DNA of 37,890 bases, taken from NCBI RefSeq assembly GCF_029245835.1, contig NZ_JAQWOO010000048.1, forward strand, positions 1 through 37,890, read 5' to 3'. The notes beneath the pieces were generated by a model that saw only the letters and a program-made list of their open reading frames with translations, was not told the origin of the DNA and did no database searches. Source of the stretch: Algibacter sp. Lineage in GTDB: Bacteria > Bacteroidota > Bacteroidia > Flavobacteriales > Flavobacteriaceae. Of the stretch, positions 32,693 through 37,890 are shown piece by piece (positions within the stretch are counted from its first letter, which is position 1; each line of letters begins with the position of its first letter). The position numbers were made by a program, and so were the translations under genes.

Positions 32693-33799
32693 AATTGATT
32701 ATTGTCTTCTACTTTTTGCCCCATTAGCATTAAGTATGCTTTTAAAAACTCATCAATATTACCATCCATGACCGCATCTACATTACCTGTTTCATGAGCT
32801 GTTCTAACATCTTTCACTAATTTATAAGGATGCATTACATAGTTTCTAATCTGGCTTCCCCATTCAATCTTCATTTTACCAGCTTCAATATCTTCGCGTT
32901 GTGATAATTGTTTTTGAAGTTCAATTTCGTACAATTGAGATTTAAGCATTTGCATAGCTCTAAACCTATTATCATGCTGAGAACGGGTTTCAGAACATGA
33001 AATTTGAATCCCCGTTGGTTTATGAGTTAGTTGCACTTTAGTTTCAACTTTATTTACATTTTGTCCGCCAGCTCCACTAGATCGAGCGGTAGTAATATCT
33101 ATATCTGCGGGGTTTATTTCAATTTCTATAGTATCATCTACAAGGGGATACACATAAACGGAAGCAAAACTTGTATGGCGTTTAGCATTGCTATCAAAAG
33201 GCGAAATACGAACTAATCTGTGCACGCCGTTTTCCCCTTTAAGCCATCCAAAGGCAAAATCGCCTTCAATTTCCAAAGTCACTGTTTTTATACCTGCTAC
33301 ATCACCTTCTTGGAAGTTTAATTCTTTTACTTTAAAGCCGCTTTTTTCTGCATACATTAAGTACATACGCATAAGCATACTTGCCCAATCACAACTCTCT
33401 GTTCCTCCAGCGCCTGCTGTAATTTGTAAAACAGCACTTAAACTATCGCCCTCTTCAGAAAGCATATTTCTAAATTCAATATCTTCAAGTAGAGTAGCCG
33501 CTTTATTATATCTGTTTTCAACGTCCTGTAAAGTAGCTTCCTCTTCTTTAAAAAAGTCATAAATAACCTCAAGGTCTTCAATAAGCGTTTTTAAATCTTT
33601 GTAATCTTGAACCCATTTTTTCTTTACACGAAGCGTTTTCATAGTAGCTTCGGCATCTTTAGGGTTATTCCAAAAATTAGGGTCGAAAGTTTGTTCTTCC
33701 TCGTTTTGTATTTCTATAAGTTTGGCATCTATGTCAAAGATAGTGCCTAAGTTTGTCGAGGCGGGTATTAAGATCTTTAATTTGATCTGATGTAATCAT
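32689..33799 (-). CDS. prfB: Peptide chain release factor 2, with programmed +1 frameshift
   Basis: RF2 terminates translation at UGA and UAA. Translation starts at ATG 33797-33799 ([21 protein letters not shown]) and reaches CTT-TGA-C at 33733-33739. Skipping one T at the in-frame TGA (codon 22) continues [20 protein letters not shown] and joins the main frame, giving 369 aa, the RF2 length. The tripeptide anticodon SPF (about 199-201) and the catalytic GGQ (244-246) are present. This is the classic autoregulatory frameshift: RF2 shortage stalls at UGA and promotes the shift. Without it, the gene would be misannotated as starting at an internal ATG (33642) and lose 52 residues. Confidence 0.95.
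33733..33739 (-). promoter_or_regulatory. prfB: RF2 programmed frameshift site CTTTGAC
   Basis: The minus-strand CTT-TGA-C heptamer is at codons 21-22 of prfB. The preceding bases ACTTAGGCACTAT hold only a weak AGG, so the Shine-Dalgarno-like stimulator known from E. coli is poor here. The conserved RF2 protein on both sides confirms use of the site. Confidence 0.93.
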
Positions 33800-33815
33800 G
33801 GTTTAAGATTTTTAA

Positions 33816-33823
33816 CAAAAATA
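33816..33823 (-). promoter_or_regulatory. Candidate -7 element of the prfB operon
   Basis: TATTTTTG on the minus strand, 16 bp from the prfB start codon, matches TAnnTTTG. The nearest TTG upstream is 24 nt away, slightly long. Confidence 0.4.
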
Positions 33824-34233
33824 AACATCTACATTGATATAAAGAAACAAAAAATAGATGTTCGCTATTGAAAAAACATGTTTTACTAAGTTAATGCATA
33901 AGATGTCAAATTTTCCTCAAAGTTGGTAATACCTATTTTAATAATTTTATGAGAACATATCAAATTTACCAAAATAATTACAAATGAATTCTCCGTATGA
34001 AAATTCACTAGCCATTGTAAATAATACAACGATTTCTTTTTTATTAAAAGCTAAAAAAATTATTTGCAGATAAAAGTAAATATGTCACCATTTGAAGACT
34101 ATTTTTGATGTCTGTTCAAAAAAAATAGAAATTTGTTTTCAAACTTTAATGCTATTATAATTAAAAATTCTATGATTGATTTATCAAGAGTTTAGTATTA
34201 CAAAAAAAGTTTTCTTTAATTTTTAAGTCTTTT
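33824..34233. other. 410-bp AT-rich spacer ahead of the tandem acyltransferases
   Basis: No gene is seen. An AACATCTA / TAGATGTT inverted repeat (33824-33831, 33855-33862) flanks the presumed prfB promoter region. The promoter of the following genes was not recognised; it may be non-consensus. Confidence 0.5.
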
Positions 34234-35388
34234 ATGAATAATCTTTGTAGCAATTTAAACTTATTTGAGGAATTATTTCAAAACCTACGATTACCTGATT
34301 GTTATCTTAATTTATCTTATAAAGGTAAAAAGGGCTTTACTAATTTTAACGCACCAAAAAAGACAAATTCCTTAGTCTATTCAAATATTTTAGCTCCTAA
34401 TTATCTTAACTATTCAATTGATAAAAATAGGTTTAAATTCATTAAAATTAAACAAGCCAATGAGGGGTTTGCAATTGATATGGCTGGATTATCAAGTGCT
34501 AAAGCATATATAGATAGTCATTCTAGCCGTAGTTTTAGAAAGATGGTAAGGCAATCCATTCGCCGCTTAGAGCACAGTTTTAATATTTCTTACAAAATGT
34601 ATTATAATGATATATCTAAAGAAGAATATGATAAACTACTAGAAACTTTAAGGAACATGTTGGATAAAAGGTTTAGGCAAAAAAAGAGAACACATAAAGT
34701 ATTGGGTGAATGGGAACAAAAAAAAGAACTTTTTTACAATAGCTTAAAGAAAAAAAACGCATCTATTTTTGTTATTTATGACTCACTAGAACCCATAGGA
34801 ATATCTTTAAATTATCTGTCAGGTAGTATTGTTTTTAGTAATATAGCTTCTTATAACACCGACTATCACAAATTTAGTTTAGGTCATATCGATATTTATA
34901 AAAATATAGATTGGTGTGTAGAAAATGATTATGAATTAATGGAATTAGCATGGGGAGATCTGCAGTACAAAAGACGATGGTGTAATGATATTTATACTTT
35001 TGAACATCATATTTTATATAAAAAGAACTCTATTCTAGGTCTTATAATTGGTAATTTTGAATATTGTAAAATATATATTAAGGAGTTTTTAAAACGAAAA
35101 AACTTTCATTTATACTTGCAGCGACTCAAGAAAAAAAGAACTTATAATGAAGGTGATAGAGAAGTAAAAGTTAGTTTTGAGAAGTATCTTGAAACAGAAG
35201 AAAATTCAACTTGCAAAGAAATAAATTGGAAGACAGATGAATTCAAATGTCTTAGAAAAATAATCTATGATTTTTTATATCTGTATCAAGAAAATGTGAA
35301 TGATATTAAAGTCTTTAGTTTTGATAAACAATTAAAAGCTTTTTACATCCAAGGAAATAAAAATAAAAAGAAGTTCTTTTTAAATTAA
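34234..35388 (+). CDS. GNAT/FemAB-like acyltransferase (Acetyltransf_6 type), copy 1
   Basis: The 384-aa protein belongs by pattern to the GNAT-fold BioF2/FemAB-like family (PF13480-type). The family region is about residues 90-280: RSFRKMVRQSIRRLEHSFNI, a central NASIFVIYDSLEPIGISLNY strand pair, DYHKFSLGHIDIYKNIDWCV, and AWGDLQYKRRWCNDIYTFEH, where the G-D-x-x-YK-x-x-W element is the family hallmark. The C-terminal 100 residues are a Lys-rich tail without known motif. The likely role is acyl or aminoacyl transfer to a sugar, lipid or peptide precursor, as in related envelope enzymes, but the substrate is unknown. The next gene, 5 nt downstream, is a diverged paralogue. Confidence 0.78.
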   Translation: MNNLCSNLNLFEELFQNLRLPDCYLNLSYKGKKGFTNFNAPKKTNSLVYSNILAPNYLNYSIDKNRFKFIKIKQANEGFAIDMAGLSSAKAYIDSHSSRSFRKMVRQSIRRLEHSFNISYKMYYNDISKEEYDKLLETLRNMLDKRFRQKKRTHKVLGEWEQKKELFYNSLKKKNASIFVIYDSLEPIGISLNYLSGSIVFSNIASYNTDYHKFSLGHIDIYKNIDWCVENDYELMELAWGDLQYKRRWCNDIYTFEHHILYKKNSILGLIIGNFEYCKIYIKEFLKRKNFHLYLQRLKKKRTYNEGDREVKVSFEKYLETEENSTCKEINWKTDEFKCLRKIIYDFLYLYQENVNDIKVFSFDKQLKAFYIQGNKNKKKFFLN

Positions 35389-35393
35389 GTTTT

Positions 35394-36575
35394 ATGTCAA
35401 ATTTAAAGATTAGCAGAATCAATTTTTATGATGACCTTTTTGAAAAACAAAACATTCCAGAATGTATTTCAAAAATTGCTTATCAGGATAATGACTACTT
35501 ACTCTATAAATCTGAGAATCCCATTAATGAAAAACGACAAGGCGAGAAAAAAATTTATTCAATTCAAATTGTACCAGATTTTCTTTCTATTAAGTATGAT
35601 GCATTATTTAATAAAAGGGTTTTAAAAGAAAACAGACTAGGATATGCAGCTAAATTAAATGAATTTACGGATGTAAGAAGTTATATGAAAAATCAATTTA
35701 GAAGCAAAAATGCTTATGTGATTTTTAAAAATATTAAACGTTTAGAAACCCGTTTTGAAGTGAGCTATACTCTGTTTTATGGAAATATAGAGAGGCATGA
35801 GTATGATTTTATTATGGATAGTCTTCATAATATGCTTAAAAATAGATTTGAAGAACGAAATGACTCTAATTATATTTTTCAAATATGGCCAAAAATATAC
35901 AATAGCTTATTTGATTTTATAAATTTAAAAAAAGCATCATTTTTTGTTATTTTTAATGGAGCCCAACCAATACAAATAAATATTCAATACCATTTTAAGG
36001 ACATATTAATAAATTCTGTACCATCTTATGATATTAATTACAGAAAATTTGGTTTAGGAAATATCGCTTTTTATAAACAAATTGAATGGTGCATTAATAA
36101 TGGATATTCTATGTTTGATTTTGGTCATGGCGACTTACCAATTAAGCGAAGATGGAGCAATATGATTTATGGTTTTGATTATCATGTTGTGTATTCTAAA
36201 GATAATCTAAAATCTATTTTCTCAGCTAATCTTAAATTCTTAAAAATGAAAGTAAAAGCGTATTTAAGATTGAAAAAAGCAGATGTTAAATTAAAAGACT
36301 TTAAGAAGTCATTTTCAAAGTCAAGTAATAAATTTGATACCAATAAAAAAGACCACGAAGTTATCAATTTATCTGGCTTTGATGGAGAAAATAAAACGTT
36401 CAAGAAAATTGAATGGCAATCTTTAGAATATGAATTTTTAATGAAATTTGTATGCGATTTTATTTACTACAATCCTGTTCACTTTAATGAGGTTCAGGTA
36501 TTTAAAGAACAATCAGAACGTAAAAATTTTATTTTAAAAGGGAAAAATAATTTTCAAAAAATAATTTTTTACTAA
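35394..36575 (+). CDS. GNAT/FemAB-like acyltransferase (Acetyltransf_6 type), copy 2
   Basis: The 393-aa protein is a paralogue of the preceding gene, aligned over its whole length. Shared blocks: NMLKNRFEERNDSNY, KKASFFVIFNGAQPI, YDINYRKFGLGNIAFYKQIE, FGHGDLPIKRRWSNMIYGFD, and a matching C-terminal domain ending in a Lys/Ile/Phe-rich tail. Identity is modest (I judge about 30% by eye), so the duplication is old. The two genes are 5 nt apart and clearly co-transcribed. They may form a heteromer or modify two related substrates. Like copy 1, it has no signal peptide or membrane helix, so it is cytosolic. Confidence 0.78.
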   Translation: MSNLKISRINFYDDLFEKQNIPECISKIAYQDNDYLLYKSENPINEKRQGEKKIYSIQIVPDFLSIKYDALFNKRVLKENRLGYAAKLNEFTDVRSYMKNQFRSKNAYVIFKNIKRLETRFEVSYTLFYGNIERHEYDFIMDSLHNMLKNRFEERNDSNYIFQIWPKIYNSLFDFINLKKASFFVIFNGAQPIQINIQYHFKDILINSVPSYDINYRKFGLGNIAFYKQIEWCINNGYSMFDFGHGDLPIKRRWSNMIYGFDYHVVYSKDNLKSIFSANLKFLKMKVKAYLRLKKADVKLKDFKKSFSKSSNKFDTNKKDHEVINLSGFDGENKTFKKIEWQSLEYEFLMKFVCDFIYYNPVHFNEVQVFKEQSERKNFILKGKNNFQKIIFY

Positions 36576-36712
36576 AACTATAGTTTTGGTGAAAAATAGT
36601 TGATCATCATATAAGGTGATGTTTTTCTTTATCATCTACAGGAGAATTAATTTTCAAAGAAACTTACTCGCATCAGAATATATTTTATAGTTTTATAAAT
36701 AAAATATATGTT

Positions 36713-37729
36713 ATGTTCATAGACCTAAGAAGCGATACTGTTACCAAACCATCAAAAAGCATGCTGGAGGCCATAATGGACGCCAAAGTGGGAGACGATG
36801 TGTTTAGAGAAGACCCAACAGTAAACAAATTAGAAAAGTATATTTCAAAAATGTTTGGAAAAGAACAAGCTTTATTTTTTCCAAGCGGTACAATGGCTAA
36901 TCAAACAGCATTGAAACTCCACACTAATCCAGGCGACCAAGTTATTTGTGATAAATATGCGCATATATATAATTATGAGTCTGGTGGCGCATCTTTTAAT
37001 AGTGGAGTTTCATGTAATTTGATTGATGGTAATAGAGGCATGTTTACAGCTAAACAAGTTGAAGAAGCTATAAACCCTGAAGCTTATTATTACAGTAAAA
37101 CAAGCTTAGTTGCCATTGAAAACACTACAAATAAAGGCGGAGGTGCTTGTTGGAGTTTTGATGAGATTAAGAAAATAAAAACGGTTTGTGATAAAAATAA
37201 ATTAGGGCTACATTTAGATGGGGCAAGGCTATGGAATGCTTTAGTTGAAAAAAAAGAAACCCCTAATCAATACGGTGAAATTTTTGATACCATCTCAGTA
37301 TGCTTGAGTAAAGGTTTAGGATGTCCTGTAGGGTCTCTTCTAGTTGGTAATTCTGAAATAATGAAAGATGCCTTGAGAATTAGAAAAATTTTTGGAGGTA
37401 ATATGAGGCAAGTAGGTTATTTAGCTGCAGCCGGTTTATTTGCTTTAGAAAACAATATGGAGAATTTAAAAGAAGACCATAAAAAAGCAATAGAAATAGG
37501 AGCGGAGTTAGCCAAATTATCTATTATTAAAACTGTAGAACCTATAGAGACTAATATTGTTGTTTTTCAACTCAATGATGATGTTGATGAGAATCTATTT
37601 ATGACACTTTTGGCCAATAAAAATATACATATAATTAGTATGGGAAGTAGAAAACTGAGAATGGCAACCCATTTGGACTACACAGATATTATGCATGAGA
37701 GATTAATTTATGAACTGAAATCTTTATAG
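36713..37729 (+). CDS. ltaE: Low-specificity L-threonine aldolase family (PLP)
   Basis: The 338-aa PLP enzyme of fold type I cleaves threonine or allo-threonine to glycine and acetaldehyde. Conserved features: DLRSDTVTKPS at the N-terminus, FPSGTMANQTALK (phosphate binding), LHLDGARLWNA (cofactor Asp) and CLSKGLGCPVGS with the Schiff-base Lys. Substrate stereochemistry cannot be told. It is a separate transcription unit, 137 bp after the acyltransferases, with a terminator downstream. Confidence 0.92.
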   Translation: MFIDLRSDTVTKPSKSMLEAIMDAKVGDDVFREDPTVNKLEKYISKMFGKEQALFFPSGTMANQTALKLHTNPGDQVICDKYAHIYNYESGGASFNSGVSCNLIDGNRGMFTAKQVEEAINPEAYYYSKTSLVAIENTTNKGGGACWSFDEIKKIKTVCDKNKLGLHLDGARLWNALVEKKETPNQYGEIFDTISVCLSKGLGCPVGSLLVGNSEIMKDALRIRKIFGGNMRQVGYLAAAGLFALENNMENLKEDHKKAIEIGAELAKLSIIKTVEPIETNIVVFQLNDDVDENLFMTLLANKNIHIISMGSRKLRMATHLDYTDIMHERLIYELKSL

Positions 37730-37750
37730 AAAATGGTGTAATGTCAATAA

Positions 37751-37790
37751 AAAAGAGGTCGTCTAAAAACAATTTAGGCGATCTTTTTAT
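37751..37790 (+). terminator. Terminator after the threonine aldolase gene
   Basis: A stem of about 14 bp with several G-T pairs (37754-37767 with 37773-37786) is followed by a T-rich tract. The remaining 100 bp of the window hold nothing that I can name. Confidence 0.75.
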
Positions 37791-37890
37791 TTTTGGTCAT
37801 TTAGGTTTTATTTTGACGCTCTTTGTTTTAATAGTAAATAATAATGTTGTTAAAATAGAGCAAAGCGATTTCTATATCGCCAAACTCACT

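Noticed and set aside
37790-37890. Imperfect inverted match CGCTCTTTG...CAAAGCG near the window end, considered as an IS end.
   Set aside because: The match is short and imperfect, and the window ends before any supporting gene.

Overview
The window comes from a low-GC member of the Bacteroidota, most likely a marine Flavobacteriaceae. This rests on strong A+T bias, few Shine-Dalgarno sites, promoters of the Bacteroidota type (TTG, about 20 nt, TAnnTTTG), and family-typical gene sets such as a split menaquinone cluster interleaved with a CPBP protease, OMP_b-brl-type TonB barrels and DUF2490. I did not try to fix the genus. No rRNA, tRNA or CRISPR array was seen.

Layout. 1-123 is the 3' end of an IS1595/ISXO2-like transposase cut by the window edge. 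433-2819 (minus) carries an OmpA-family lipoprotein, a family 2 glycosyltransferase and an HsdR_N-type nuclease-fold protein. 2881-4560 (plus) is holA and ung. 5263-14290 (plus) is a long menaquinone region: menB, menA, UPF0173 hydrolase, then a DUF2490 protein and a lipoprotein beta-carbonic anhydrase as apparent insertions, then menC, a CPBP protease, menE and sppA. 14592-16235 (minus) is an acyl-CoA carboxylase beta subunit. 16382-19602 (plus) is a DoxX / FMN reductase / MarR operon followed by two pirins; matching TTCC-N2-GGAA palindromes lie in front of the operon and of the first pirin. 19708-21665 holds a tiny membrane protein and ettA. 21701-22999 (minus) holds two tiny membrane proteins with related C-terminal tails and an MBL-fold lipoprotein. 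23302-29159 is a mixed stretch with a NudK-like Nudix enzyme, a decayed GNAT gene, an arginase-family protein with altered metal ligands, a coiled-coil membrane protein, a decayed unknown gene coupled to a Crp/Fnr regulator, and fumC. 29345-33799 has a 1-Cys peroxiredoxin, a 57-aa membrane protein, a truncated and frameshifted TonB-type barrel remnant, ArsC, a HAD phosphatase, and prfB with a classic CTTTGAC programmed frameshift. 34234-37729 has two tandem, diverged GNAT/FemAB-like acyltransferases of unknown substrate and a threonine aldolase.

How the parts work together. menB, menA, menC and menE cover four steps of menaquinone synthesis (menF and menD are not in the window). The MarR block looks like a redox or electrophile-stress module. 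holA, ung, prfB and ettA are information-processing housekeeping genes. The window is mostly conserved chromosome. The least explained pieces are the tandem acyltransferases, the paired GH-x-Y-tail microproteins, the arginase-like protein and the repeat element between the pirins.
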